The translations under genes and the position numbers were made by a program. The notes under the pieces were generated by a model that was not told the origin of the DNA, did no database searches, and worked only from the letters and a program-made list of their open reading frames with translations. From JAYSRU01 sp043720875 (GTDB lineage Bacteria > Bacteroidota > Bacteroidia > Flavobacteriales_D > Crocinitomicaceae): a stretch of DNA of 14,476 bases. The stretch covers positions 1 through 14,476 of the forward strand of contig JAYSRU010000113.1 of the NCBI GenBank assembly GCA_043720875.1, read 5' to 3'. Positions 1 to 7,897 of this stretch are shown here, piece by piece; position 1 is the first letter of the stretch, and the number at the start of each line of letters is the position of its first letter.

Positions 1-882
1 GACGAAATTCATGAAGTAATTCCAATGACAGAAGATTGTGGTATTTGGCATCCGCAAGAAGGTGTTTTTAACGGCCACTTTCAACCACGTGAATCACAAA
101 AAATAAACCGTATTGGTCAATTAAGAAATGGAGTAATCAAAGTTCTTGAAAACCCAATCTATTCTCCAGACGTAACAAAGAAATTTGTTGTTGCAGATAT
201 GATTACAGGATATGGCGTTGCGGTATCTATCATTCATTATTATTCAATTTGGGGTGGCTCTCTAAAAGGAAAGAAAGTTATCGTTCAAGGTTGGGGAAAT
301 GTTGCCTCGGCTGCAGCTTTTTATTTGACGCAACAAGGAGCTGTGGTTGTTGGAATTATTGACCGAGTTGGTGGACTTATTAAAACAGAAGGATACAACT
401 TTGAAGAAATTAAAGCATTATTTTTAGGAAAAAACGGTAACGAACTAGTTTCAAGCGAAATGAAATCGTTCACAGAAGTTAATGATGTTATTTGGGATAT
501 TAAAGCGGATGTTTTCATTCCTTGTGCAGCATCGCGTTTAGTAACAGAAGATCAACTTAGCCGAATGATCAAGACAGGTGTAGAAGTTATTGCAGCTGGA
601 GCTAACGTTCCGTTTGCAGATAAAGAAATCTTTTTCGGTCCAATTGCAGCGCATGCAGACGAAAAACTTTCTGTTATTCCTGATTTTATTTCCAATTGTG
701 GTATGGCAAGGGTATTTGCCTATTTAATGAGCAGCGACTTAAAGAAAATAGATGACGAGTCTATTTTTGAAGACACTAGTTTAATTATTAAACAAGCCTT
801 AGAACGCGTTTATGCTGTAAATCCAGCAAAAATAAATATTGCTAAAACAGCATTTGAGCAAGCATTGAAACAATTGGTGTAA
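1..882 (+). CDS. Glu/Leu/Phe/Val dehydrogenase, 3' part (5' end outside window)
   Basis: NAD(P)-dependent oxidative deaminase of the glutamate/leucine/phenylalanine/valine dehydrogenase family, which interconverts an amino acid and its 2-oxo acid in the cytoplasm. The frame is open from base 1, so the Met codon at 25 is internal and the N-terminal substrate domain is cut off by the window edge. Visible is the Rossmann NAD-binding domain with the dinucleotide motif GWGNVAS (about bases 289-309), followed by the family-typical stretches IPCAAS, AAGANVPF and IPDFISNCGM. The C-terminus appears intact. Substrate choice (Glu versus Leu or Val) cannot be read from this part. It is followed by the ExbB/ExbD/TonB genes after 161 bp, so it is probably a separate transcription unit. 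No convincing terminator is seen in that gap. Confidence 0.9.
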   Translation, partial: DEIHEVIPMTEDCGIWHPQEGVFNGHFQPRESQKINRIGQLRNGVIKVLENPIYSPDVTKKFVVADMITGYGVAVSIIHYYSIWGGSLKGKKVIVQGWGNVASAAAFYLTQQGAVVVGIIDRVGGLIKTEGYNFEEIKALFLGKNGNELVSSEMKSFTEVNDVIWDIKADVFIPCAASRLVTEDQLSRMIKTGVEVIAAGANVPFADKEIFFGPIAAHADEKLSVIPDFISNCGMARVFAYLMSSDLKKIDDESIFEDTSLIIKQALERVYAVNPAKINIAKTAFEQALKQLV

Positions 883-1043
883 CCTTTCGTATGCAAATGT
901 ATTCAAGTTTATAAACATGTCGACTTGTATAAATCATTTGACGTACTATAAATAACGATGAAATAAAGCGTTTTATTTGTTAAACTTTAAGAAGTGTATC
1001 GAAATAAGTAATTAACGTTAAACTAAAATATAAAAACAAGATT

Positions 1044-1745
1044 ATGTCATTTATCATGCAAATAGAAACCGCAGGAGCGGCAACAACTACACCTTCAGCA
1101 ACTGGATCTACTTCAGTAAAATTTTGGGACATTATTGACTCAGCTAATCAAAATGGAGGTTGGATTATCAACTTAATCCTTGTGCTTATGCTTGGTTTTA
1201 CCGTATTTGTTTTTGTGGAGCGTTTCTTAGCGATGCAAAAAGCAAGTAAGAATCAAGATAATTTTCTTGCTCAAATTAAAGCATTTATGATTGCTGGTAA
1301 CATAGATGCAGCTCGTGCATTATGTGTGGCAACGGATAGTCCTTCTGCTCGTATGCTTGAAAAAGGCATAGCACGATTGGGTAAGTCAATGGATAATATT
1401 TCTGCAACTATTGAAAACACAGGGAAACTAGAAGTACTTAGACTTGAACAACGTTTGAGTTCATTGGCAACTTCTGCAGGTGCTGCACCAATGATTGGAT
1501 TCTTAGGAACTGTTATTGGAATGGTAATTGTTTTCGTTGATCTTCAAAATGCAGCAGCATTAGAATTAAAAATAATTGCTCCAGGTATCATGACCGCGAT
1601 GATTACAACTGTTGAAGGACTTATTGTAGGAATTATTGCATTCGTAGGTTACAATTATTTATGTGCTCGAGTTGGAAAAGTTGTTTACCAAATGGAAAAT
1701 GATGCTTTTGAATTCATGGATATTATTAACGCCCCAAGCAAGTAA
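1044..1745 (+). CDS. exbB: MotA/TolQ/ExbB-family proton channel protein
   Basis: Inner-membrane subunit of an ExbB-ExbD-TonB type motor that uses proton-motive force to drive outer-membrane import. The 233-residue protein has a short Ala/Thr/Ser-rich N-terminus, TM1 at about residues 40-60, a cytoplasmic loop, then TM2 (about 146-167, with GFLGTVIGM) and TM3 (about 183-206, with ITTVEGLIVGI). The last two are the conserved family signature. The ExbD-type gene starts 2 bp after the stop, and a TonB-like gene follows, which supports ExbB rather than MotA. A second Met at codon 5 could be the start. The first Met is preceded by an A-rich stretch, usual for this phylum, with no clear Shine-Dalgarno sequence. 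Confidence 0.93.
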   Translation: MSFIMQIETAGAATTTPSATGSTSVKFWDIIDSANQNGGWIINLILVLMLGFTVFVFVERFLAMQKASKNQDNFLAQIKAFMIAGNIDAARALCVATDSPSARMLEKGIARLGKSMDNISATIENTGKLEVLRLEQRLSSLATSAGAAPMIGFLGTVIGMVIVFVDLQNAAALELKIIAPGIMTAMITTVEGLIVGIIAFVGYNYLCARVGKVVYQMENDAFEFMDIINAPSK

Positions 1746-1747
1746 TT

Positions 1748-2158
1748 ATGAACTTAGGCAGTAGAAATCAAATCAAAGTAGAAGGTGGCATGGCATCCAT
1801 GACCGACCTTGTATTTTTGCTACTTATCTTTTTCATTATCATGAGTTTGATGAGCAACAACCAAACACCTATCGATTTACCGAAAAGTGATGAAAATTTA
1901 CCCCCAGATCAAAAAATGGTAACCACAACGGTTGTTATTACTGAAGATGGTAAGTATTATTTCGCACCCGAAGGTAACGAAAAGCAACCAACAGATCTTA
2001 TTTCAATTAAGGATCAAATTGCAGCTTCTGTGGATAAATCAGGAGAACCGAAGTTAAGAATTGCTGGACATAAAAATGCAAAATACGAAGCTGTTTTTCA
2101 AGTATTAGCGTTAGCCCAAACTAATGGTTGGGATCCCGTTTTAGCGTACGACAAATAA
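1748..2158 (+). CDS. exbD: ExbD/TolR-family biopolymer transport protein
   Basis: Partner of the upstream ExbB-type channel. It is 136 residues with one N-terminal membrane segment (about residues 19-36) and a periplasmic C-terminal domain. Asp20 at the start of the membrane helix (SMTDLVFLLLIFFI) matches the position of the essential proton-carrying Asp of ExbD/TolR proteins. The length is usual for the family. It lies 2 bp after exbB and 23 bp before the TonB-like gene, so the three are almost certainly one operon. TolR is the alternative name, but the TonB-like protein next door favours ExbD. Confidence 0.93.
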   Translation: MNLGSRNQIKVEGGMASMTDLVFLLLIFFIIMSLMSNNQTPIDLPKSDENLPPDQKMVTTTVVITEDGKYYFAPEGNEKQPTDLISIKDQIAASVDKSGEPKLRIAGHKNAKYEAVFQVLALAQTNGWDPVLAYDK

Positions 2159-2181
2159 ATTAACCTTTAAATCTAGGAATC

Positions 2182-2952
2182 ATGAATGCAGTAAACGCAC
2201 TTAAAATGCCCGTAGTTTTTGCAAGACACCGCAACACAGGTGTTATTGTTGCAATTGTTTCAGTGGCCTTATTGGTTATTATTCTGCATGCTGCTACGTA
2301 CCAAGTACCTGATCCTAAACCAGAGGTGTATGTTACTAAAGGACTAACAGAAATAGATAATGTTCAAATTGAACAATTAAAAGCTGATCCATTATCTGGC
2401 GGGTCGGAAGGTGGATCTCCAATGGATGGTCCTGTAAACACTACCCCTCCCACTCCACAGATTGCCCAAACGCCAACAAGTTCTAAGGGAAAAACATCTG
2501 TACCTAAAGGTGATGGAACAATAACGTATAAACCGACTGATAAACCGAGTCCAAAGCCCTATAATCCTTTTTCTAAGCCTGGTGCTAACGGAAATGGAAA
2601 AGGGACTTCTTATGGTAACGCAGAAGGCAACGGAACCGGCGTTGGAGTTGGTGGACCTGGAAGCGGAACTGGGCCTGGAGATGGTGCCGGAGCTAAACCT
2701 CGTGCTCGTATCAGTACGCCAACAGACGATGAAATCGTTTCGGATGAAAACTGTAAAGTGGTATTTAATATTGTTTACAATGCGAATGGTGATGTTATCA
2801 GTGCTCAGCCAATTATTGGTAGTTGTACTACAACAAACATGAACATCATTGCACAAGCCAAACAGGCTATCCTAAAAGATCTAAAATATGCTGCGTTAGC
2901 TGGTGCGCCAGATATCAAACAACGATTTTCAATCAATATCAGTGCAAAATAA
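2182..2952 (+). CDS. TonB-like energy transducer with Gly-rich periplasmic linker
   Basis: Predicted third component of the ExbB-ExbD motor: an inner-membrane-anchored protein that reaches across the periplasm to TonB-dependent receptors. The 256 residues show a short cytoplasmic N-terminus, one membrane segment (about 19-38), a Pro/Thr/Lys-rich stretch (about 85-135), a Gly-rich linker (about 134-172) and a compact C-terminal domain (about 185-256). That last domain contains CKVVFNIVYNANGDVISAQP, the usual beta-strand/NGxV pattern of TonB/AgmX-like C-termini in this phylum. It has two Cys (residues 191 and 215) that could form a disulfide. The stop codon abuts the folC start codon with no gap, so translation may be coupled. 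Assignment rests on domain layout and context; sequence similarity to E. coli TonB is low. Confidence 0.8.
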   Translation: MNAVNALKMPVVFARHRNTGVIVAIVSVALLVIILHAATYQVPDPKPEVYVTKGLTEIDNVQIEQLKADPLSGGSEGGSPMDGPVNTTPPTPQIAQTPTSSKGKTSVPKGDGTITYKPTDKPSPKPYNPFSKPGANGNGKGTSYGNAEGNGTGVGVGGPGSGTGPGDGAGAKPRARISTPTDDEIVSDENCKVVFNIVYNANGDVISAQPIIGSCTTTNMNIIAQAKQAILKDLKYAALAGAPDIKQRFSINISAK

Positions 2953-4170
2953 ATGACCTATTCCGAAGCCTGTTCATGGCTTTTTGAACAATTTCCTTCG
3001 TATCAAGTCATCGGAGCCGAAGCATACAAACCAAATTTAATAAATACAGAGCGTTTGTGCGTGATTTATGGTAACCCTGAATCACGCTTACGTTTTATAC
3101 ACGTTGCTGGCACTAACGGAAAAGGTTCTGTATGCAGTTTGCTTGCCTCAACGTTTCAAGAAGCTGGTTACAAAACAGGGCTATTTACTTCCCCACATTT
3201 AGTAGACTTTCGTGAGCGCATAAGAGTAAACGGGATCATGATTTCTGAAGAAACTGTTATTGATTTTGTGATCAACTTAACAGCAAAAGAACTCAATTTC
3301 TCACCTTCCTTTTTCGAAATAACTTGGGCGCTCGCCTTACGTGAATTTGAAATACAGGGCTGTGATATTTGTATTATCGAAACCGGTTTAGGAGGAAGAC
3401 TAGATTCTACCAATATTATTCAACCAGAATTGAGCATCATTACTTCAATTGGAATTGATCACACGCAGTTTCTAGGCAACACATTGGCGGAAATAGCTGG
3501 AGAAAAAGCTGGAATAATTAAAACAAAAGTTCCTGTTGTAATTGGCGAAACCCTAATCGAAACAAAGCAGGTATTTATTCGCAAGGCAAAAACAACTAAA
3601 AGTCCGATTATCTGGGCTGAAAAATCAGACTACATGAAGCCTGATTCACTGCTCGGAACTTATCAAAACATCAATTACAAAACATTCAGATGTGCGATTG
3701 CCACCATGCAAGATCAAGGTTGGGATATTAATGAAAAAGCAATTGAACTTGGCGTTACCAATTTAACCGCTAATACTGGTTTTAGTTGTCGTATGCAACA
3801 AATTGGTACAAAACCAACTATCTACCTGGATGCTGCACATAACTTAGCAGGGATACAAAAAACCTTAGAAACAATCACTGAACTTAATTCCGGTAAATTG
3901 TTTATCCTTTATGCAACAAGTAACGACAAAGATATTATTGAAATATTAAAACTTTTCCCAAACACGGCAACTTATATTTTTACTCAGTTTGAAGGAAAAA
4001 GAGCCGCATTGGCGACAGATGTTAAACGAATTGCGGATGATTTGGGATTAATTTCAAGTGTCAACACATCACCACAAGAAGCATTAGAAGAATTGAAACT
4101 AATTGTAAATGAAACCGATACCATATTAATTTTCGGAAGCTTTTTTTTGGTGAGTCAATTTCTTGATTAA
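2953..4170 (+). CDS. folC: Bifunctional folylpolyglutamate synthase / dihydrofolate synthase
   Basis: Cytoplasmic Mur-ligase-family enzyme that adds L-glutamate to dihydropteroate and to folates using ATP. Its 405 residues carry the P-loop GTNGKGS (53-59), TSPHLVDFRERI (79-90), ETGLGGRLD (143-151), the metal/ATP region IGIDHTQFLG (166-175) and the C-domain motif DAAHN (293-297; often DGAHN in the family). The C-terminus ends …FGSFFLVSQFLD, as expected for the family, so the gene is full length. It directly follows the TonB-like gene. Its final 29 codons plus 2 bp are copied exactly at 7457-7550 as a gene fragment, and the gene faces the minus-strand response regulator 23 bp downstream. Confidence 0.96.
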   Translation: MTYSEACSWLFEQFPSYQVIGAEAYKPNLINTERLCVIYGNPESRLRFIHVAGTNGKGSVCSLLASTFQEAGYKTGLFTSPHLVDFRERIRVNGIMISEETVIDFVINLTAKELNFSPSFFEITWALALREFEIQGCDICIIETGLGGRLDSTNIIQPELSIITSIGIDHTQFLGNTLAEIAGEKAGIIKTKVPVVIGETLIETKQVFIRKAKTTKSPIIWAEKSDYMKPDSLLGTYQNINYKTFRCAIATMQDQGWDINEKAIELGVTNLTANTGFSCRMQQIGTKPTIYLDAAHNLAGIQKTLETITELNSGKLFILYATSNDKDIIEILKLFPNTATYIFTQFEGKRAALATDVKRIADDLGLISSVNTSPQEALEELKLIVNETDTILIFGSFFLVSQFLD

Positions 4171-4172
4171 TT
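4079..4172 (+). repeat. 94-bp perfect direct repeat, left copy (3' end of folC)
   Basis: These 94 bases are identical, base for base, to 7457-7550 (offset 3378). The match covers the last 29 sense codons of folC, its stop codon and two further bases, and stops abruptly on both sides (g versus t on the left, g versus t on the right). This copy is inside the intact gene. Confidence 0.97.
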
Positions 4173-4193
4173 GATCGGGTAAAGACTAATTTC

Positions 4194-4880
4194 CTATTGA
4201 CTGTTATTTTTTCCGTAAACATGAATGGCCTGGTGTTTTGACGTAACATGTAATTTTTTGTAGATATTGGCAATATGATTTCTAATCGTATGCGGACTAC
4301 AGTCCAAAGCAACACTAATTTCTTTGTATTCTAATCCCTCGCACAAGTAGGTTAAGACCGCCTTTTCCTTAATTGTGAGTTTATAATCTAAATCATTTAT
4401 TTTGGGTTCACTTAATTCTTGAACATGACTTGAATTCATTAATAGATTTAATGCTCGTCGCGCAATACTAGGAGACATTGGTGCACCTTCATCGTTCAAT
4501 AAATTAACTACAGCTTCCTTTATCTTTAAAATAGATTCATCTTTTAATAAATAGCCATTCGCACCAGCCTTAATAGCATTAAATATTTTATCATCTTCGT
4601 CAAATATGGTTAACATCAAGTACTTTGAATTTGGATAACGTAGTTTACCTTCCCTCACCGCTTCAATTCCATTCATTTTCGGCATATCAATGTCCATCAA
4701 GACCACATCAGGTTCAACTACTCTTCGTGCTTCCATCATTCTTTCCAAAAACTCCATTCCATTTTCGGCAGTAAACAGAACTTCATACCCTTCAAACGAA
4801 TTAAATTTTTCTGCTAATGTTCTTCGAATATCTTTCTTATCGTCTACAATTGCAATGTAGGTGGTTTTTCTATCTTTCAT
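4194..4880 (-). CDS. LuxR/NarL-type response regulator
   Basis: DNA-binding response regulator that is the likely partner of the kinase just upstream. It has 228 residues. An N-terminal receiver domain (about 7-125) has acidic Asp13/Asp14, phospho-acceptor Asp63 in LMDIDMPKMNG, Thr91 and Lys113, i.e. a complete phosphorylation site. The C-terminal LuxR-type helix-turn-helix (about 168-220) reads LTIKEKAVLTYLCEG…YKEISVALDCSPHTIRNHI. The start lies 8 bp after the kinase stop, so the two are co-transcribed. The gene converges with folC, and its stop is 21 bp from the end of the left 94-bp repeat. Target genes are unknown; the divergent exported-protein gene at 6628 is a candidate by position only. 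Confidence 0.94.
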   Translation of the reverse strand: MKDRKTTYIAIVDDKKDIRRTLAEKFNSFEGYEVLFTAENGMEFLERMMEARRVVEPDVVLMDIDMPKMNGIEAVREGKLRYPNSKYLMLTIFDEDDKIFNAIKAGANGYLLKDESILKIKEAVVNLLNDEGAPMSPSIARRALNLLMNSSHVQELSEPKINDLDYKLTIKEKAVLTYLCEGLEYKEISVALDCSPHTIRNHIANIYKKLHVTSKHQAIHVYGKNNSQ

Positions 4881-4888
4881 AATGCATA

Positions 4889-6481
4889 TTATATCACCTT
4901 TAAAATGTAACTCACACCTTCGTTAGGAGAAGATTTTACTTCAATATTTACCCCAACTTCTTCTCCTCTTGCCTTGATGTTTGATAGACCAAACTTATCG
5001 TGCTTTAGTTGCGTACAGTCGAAGCCAATTCCATCGTCTTTAATTTCAATTATTAGTTTAGAATTATTCGAAAATATACTGATTTCGAATTGATTAGCTT
5101 CTGCGTACTTAAATGCATTATTTGCGATTTCTTGACAGATCCTAAATAAATTTAAACCCAAATTAGAATTTAACACAGCATCGACATCAATATTTTCAGT
5201 AAAAACTATTTTAGTTGGCCGGTCTTTAAATATTCTTCGCACATAGACTTTTAATTTATCCGAAAAATCAGAAATCGTAACCGTTTTATCATTCAACGTC
5301 CAAATTGTGTCTCTTAAATTTGAAATAACATCCTTCACAGAAAACGTCAAATTAGAAATTAATTCTCGCCTTTTTTCATTTTCTTTTTCATTTATGTCAT
5401 CCAAAGAATATAAGACATAAGTCAACAATCCACCAACATTATCATGCAAATCTCTAGATATTCGCTCTTTTTCTTTTTGAACCGCATGGAACGACTCTAA
5501 TTCTTTATATTTTTTTTTCAGTTTCATTACATTTATACGCCAAACGAGGAAAATAATTACCAAAAGTCCGCCGATAACAAGTGCTATAATTGTTCTGTTT
5601 TTGACATTAATCTTGCTTTGCAACAAAACATTTTTGTTCTTACTTAAATTCGTTTCATAACGCACTTTATACTCAGCAACTTTCGATGCTGTTTCGGCTT
5701 TAAAAACAGAATCTTTTAACGTGTTATGCTGGTTAAAGAGAGCTAATAAATTTTTATCGCTTTTTAAACAAATTGTTGAAATTAGTACGGACTGAACATA
5801 AATTTTTTCATCAATATTTCCATTACTTTTCATTACTAAATCATATGCCGATTGGGCATAGTTAACAGCTGCGTTAATTTCATTATTAGCTACTGAGAAA
5901 TCTCTGAGTTTAACCAATGCAAAAGTTTTAACTTCATAGTCATTTGAAGCTTCAGCATTCTCCAAAGCCAGGTTTAAAAATGCTTTGGCTTTTTTCATTT
6001 CACCTTGACCCAACTTTAACCCACTTAATAATGAATAGACGCGCGAAAGACTTGTATAATTTTTACTAGACTTTAATTCATCCAACGTTTTAGAATAATA
6101 AATAAATGCAGAATCTGGCTTCCCAAGCGTATGGTACATTGCTCCTATGTTAGATAAGACAATGCCACTAATCGTATCAACTTTACATTTGTCGATGTAA
6201 TATTTTGCGTTAAAATTGGCCTCTAATGCCATTCTTATGTCTTGCAGATAATAATAACTTCTACCCAACTTCCAATACGCAAATGCCAATTCTTTACAGT
6301 CATTATGCTTCTTCGCTATATCAACAACCTTTAAATCTAGGATCAATGCTTCTGCATATTTCCCCGTCTCAAAAAAGTTTTTTGACAATGCTTCATATTC
6401 CTTGATGGTTTTTTGACCAAAAGTAGCTGTCACTGAGAGTAGAAATCCCACAATTAGCAATCGATCAATATGTATTTTCAT
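4889..6481 (-). CDS. TPR-containing sensor histidine kinase (HisKA_3 type)
   Basis: Membrane sensor kinase of 530 residues. From the chosen start: signal peptide (1-23, ending ATFGQ), a periplasmic region of helical TPR-like repeats (about 25-275), one membrane segment (about 297-314), a short coiled linker, then the HisKA_3 dimerisation/phospho-acceptor motif RISRDLHDNVGG with His346. The HATPase domain follows, with N box EIANNAFKYA (451-460), DDGIGFD (482-488) and GLSNIKAR (498-505). All catalytic motifs are present. The frame is open for 40 further codons upstream. I chose the Met at 6481 because a good signal peptide starts there and a promoter -7 element lies at 6497-6504, inside the longer frame; a start at 6493 is also possible. 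It forms an operon with the response regulator. The signal sensed is not evident. Confidence 0.9.
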   Translation of the reverse strand: MKIHIDRLLIVGFLLSVTATFGQKTIKEYEALSKNFFETGKYAEALILDLKVVDIAKKHNDCKELAFAYWKLGRSYYYLQDIRMALEANFNAKYYIDKCKVDTISGIVLSNIGAMYHTLGKPDSAFIYYSKTLDELKSSKNYTSLSRVYSLLSGLKLGQGEMKKAKAFLNLALENAEASNDYEVKTFALVKLRDFSVANNEINAAVNYAQSAYDLVMKSNGNIDEKIYVQSVLISTICLKSDKNLLALFNQHNTLKDSVFKAETASKVAEYKVRYETNLSKNKNVLLQSKINVKNRTIIALVIGGLLVIIFLVWRINVMKLKKKYKELESFHAVQKEKERISRDLHDNVGGLLTYVLYSLDDINEKENEKRRELISNLTFSVKDVISNLRDTIWTLNDKTVTISDFSDKLKVYVRRIFKDRPTKIVFTENIDVDAVLNSNLGLNLFRICQEIANNAFKYAEANQFEISIFSNNSKLIIEIKDDGIGFDCTQLKHDKFGLSNIKARGEEVGVNIEVKSSPNEGVSYILKVI

Positions 6482-6496
6482 CCGCAACACCATTCT

Positions 6497-6527
6497 CAAA
6501 TGTAATTTATTTTTCTGTAACGCTAAA
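6497..6527 (-). promoter_or_regulatory. Predicted Bacteroidota-type promoter for the kinase/regulator operon
   Basis: Read on the minus strand there is TACATTTG (6504-6497), a perfect match to the TAnnTTTG -7 consensus. Nineteen bases upstream lies TTTA (6527-6524), one change from the TTTG -33 element. Transcription would begin about 6492, giving a very short 5' leader and ruling out the longest reading frame of the kinase. Confidence 0.65.
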
Positions 6528-6627
6528 TGATAAGAGGCAATTAGTATAAATGTACTAGTATCTACATGGCTAAATGCTTTTACTTTTACTACATATATCA
6601 ATCAGTATCAATTCATTACTAATTATC

Positions 6628-7287
6628 ATGAAGAAAGCGGCATTAATTATTACACTTATCAGTTTTTCGAACACCTACTTAGCACAAGATTTTGATGATT
6701 TTTATGCGAAAAAGTCAGATATACATTTAATTTACACGAAACCAATTGGTTTTTTATCCTTGGGAATGGGCTATTCTTCCATGAAATCAAAGACATTTGG
6801 TTTTACGTACGAAGTTTCTTGCTTGTTTCAATCCGATGCAGCTTGGCAAATTAAGGAAAATCTAAAAAAAGATTCTAAATCGTTAAGCGGTCCATTCATG
6901 ACTTCTAATGCATTGGGCTGTCATAAATTAGGAATTAATGTAATTACAACGGAACAATTTATTCTAAGTGCCGGATTAAGCGCCTCTTCCTATATTATTG
7001 GAGGCAATGAAGCAGGAAGAGTTTTAGGAGCCGGTTCTTATGTACGTGCTGACTATATGCTGAATAAAAACTTCTTGGTTCGTGCTCGCAACATGTATAC
7101 CTACCCTATTTTTGAAGCCGATAAACAATTAACCATCACACCACACATTTTGGAAACAAGTTTTGAATTAGTCTCTACAACAGGATTGTATTTATGTTAT
7201 GAAAATATGTTTGTAATTCCCGGAGTCGCACTAGATAAGCATCATGCTCGAAACAATATTAAACTAGGTATTAGAATTGGGTTTTAA
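6628..7287 (+). CDS. Exported protein of unknown function, probable outer-membrane beta-barrel
   Basis: I do not recognise a named family. The 219-residue protein starts with a signal peptide (MKKAALIITLISFSNTYLAQ, cleavage near residue 20). The frame is open 18 codons upstream, but those residues lack a charged N-region, so Met at 6628 is preferred. The mature part alternates hydrophobic and polar residues with many Gly and aromatic positions (for example FLSLGMGYS, FILSAGLSASSYIIGG, GAGSYVRADYMLN) and ends in Phe (IKLGIRIGF). This is the pattern of a small outer-membrane beta-barrel. It is divergent from the kinase operon and 10 bp ahead of a broken signal-peptide gene. It lies inside the block bounded by the 94-bp repeats. 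Confidence 0.7.
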   Translation: MKKAALIITLISFSNTYLAQDFDDFYAKKSDIHLIYTKPIGFLSLGMGYSSMKSKTFGFTYEVSCLFQSDAAWQIKENLKKDSKSLSGPFMTSNALGCHKLGINVITTEQFILSAGLSASSYIIGGNEAGRVLGAGSYVRADYMLNKNFLVRARNMYTYPIFEADKQLTITPHILETSFELVSTTGLYLCYENMFVIPGVALDKHHARNNIKLGIRIGF

Positions 7288-7297
7288 ACATTGCGCA

Positions 7298-7465
7298 ATG
7301 AAACAATTATTCGTACTACTCTTTTTACTTTATTTTGGGGGAATACTTACCATGTAACACCCCGGTAATGCTCAACCGTATTTTCAAGGATATTTTTACA
7401 AATTAAGTTTGCAATCAAATTTAACAACAAATAAATTTATTGCCTTTGAAAGAAATAAGCATTAG
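7298..7465 (+). pseudogene. Truncated exported-protein gene with in-frame stop in the signal peptide
   Basis: An ATG 10 bp after the previous gene opens a typical signal peptide (MKQLFVLLFLLYFGG…), but a TAA stop interrupts it at 7355-7357. The same frame continues as HPGNAQPYFQGYFYKLSLQ… through FIAFERN. The NAQ fits a signal peptidase site of this phylum, so the two halves belong to one former gene. The frame then runs into the right 94-bp repeat at 7457 and ends two codons later (TAG 7463-7465). About 50 codons remain, and the rest of the gene is missing exactly at the repeat boundary. The original function cannot be told. Confidence 0.65.
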
Positions 7466-7550
7466 AAGAATTGAAACTAATTGTAAATGAAACCGATACC
7501 ATATTAATTTTCGGAAGCTTTTTTTTGGTGAGTCAATTTCTTGATTAATT
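7457..7550 (+). repeat. 94-bp perfect direct repeat, right copy (orphan folC 3' fragment)
   Basis: Identical copy of 4079-4172. It contains codons for the last 29 residues of FolC (7459-7545) and the stop (7546-7548) but no start; a TAA ends that frame directly upstream (7456-7458). It cannot encode FolC and is a gene fragment. The lack of even one difference, although this copy is under no coding constraint, suggests a recent origin. It sits about 24 bp before the tRNA-Val promoter. Confidence 0.95.
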
Positions 7551-7573
7551 TTTAAAAAAAAATAAAAAAACAC

Positions 7574-7603
7574 TTGCACATACATAAAACATGTGTATAT
7601 TTG
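7574..7603 (+). promoter_or_regulatory. Predicted Bacteroidota-type promoter for tRNA-Val
   Basis: TATATTTG at 7596-7603 matches the TAnnTTTG -7 consensus perfectly. A TTG (7574-7576, in CTTG) lies 19 bases upstream at the -33 position. Transcription would start about 40 bases before the mature tRNA. Confidence 0.75.
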
Positions 7604-7645
7604 CACTCCCAACAACGAAACAAACGTGTTTCATTTAAGGTTTAT

Positions 7646-7720
<75 letters not shown>

Positions 7721-7724
7721 CTGC

Positions 7725-7756
7725 AAAGCTTCACTTAATTGTGAAGCTTTTTTTTT
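7725..7756 (+). terminator. Intrinsic terminator after tRNA-Val
   Basis: Perfect 10-bp stem AAAGCTTCAC (7725-7734) / GTGAAGCTTT (7741-7750) with loop TTAATT, and a run of nine T (7748-7756) overlapping its end. Confidence 0.9.
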
Positions 7757-7897
7757 GCAAAACACTTTTGTTCCACTTTATGTTTATTAACTTGTTTTAA
7801 AAATATGAAAACAGGTATACCGCTAGATAAACTAAATTGTTTAACTATGCGCTCACTTCAAAATGATCAATAATCAAGCAGTCAAAACTTACTCACT

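Noticed and set aside
883..1043. Terminator and promoter between the dehydrogenase and exbB
   Set aside because: CAAGT…ACTTG at about 905-928 is too short with a long loop and no T-run, and no TAnnTTTG with proper spacing was found, so neither was annotated.
2392..2856. Overlapping ORFs in other frames of the TonB-like gene
   Set aside because: They are by-products of the Gly/Pro-rich low-complexity linker; the main frame has the membrane segment and the TonB-like C-terminal domain.
6482..6601. A longer N-terminus for the sensor kinase (40 extra codons)
   Set aside because: A perfect -7 promoter element (6497-6504) lies within it, the extra residues do not look like part of the protein, and a standard signal peptide begins at 6481.
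6574..6627. A longer N-terminus for the exported protein (18 extra codons)
   Set aside because: The Met at 6628 is followed by a classical KK-charged signal peptide; the upstream residues would spoil it.
4173..7456. An insertion sequence or transposon
   Set aside because: No transposase, no terminal inverted repeats, and the flanking direct repeat (94 bp of folC) is far longer than target-site duplications.
7805..7873. A 22-codon ORF starting at ATG 7805 between tRNA-Val and the lipoprotein gene
   Set aside because: No motif, no clear promoter or ribosome site, and a length expected by chance in AT-rich DNA.
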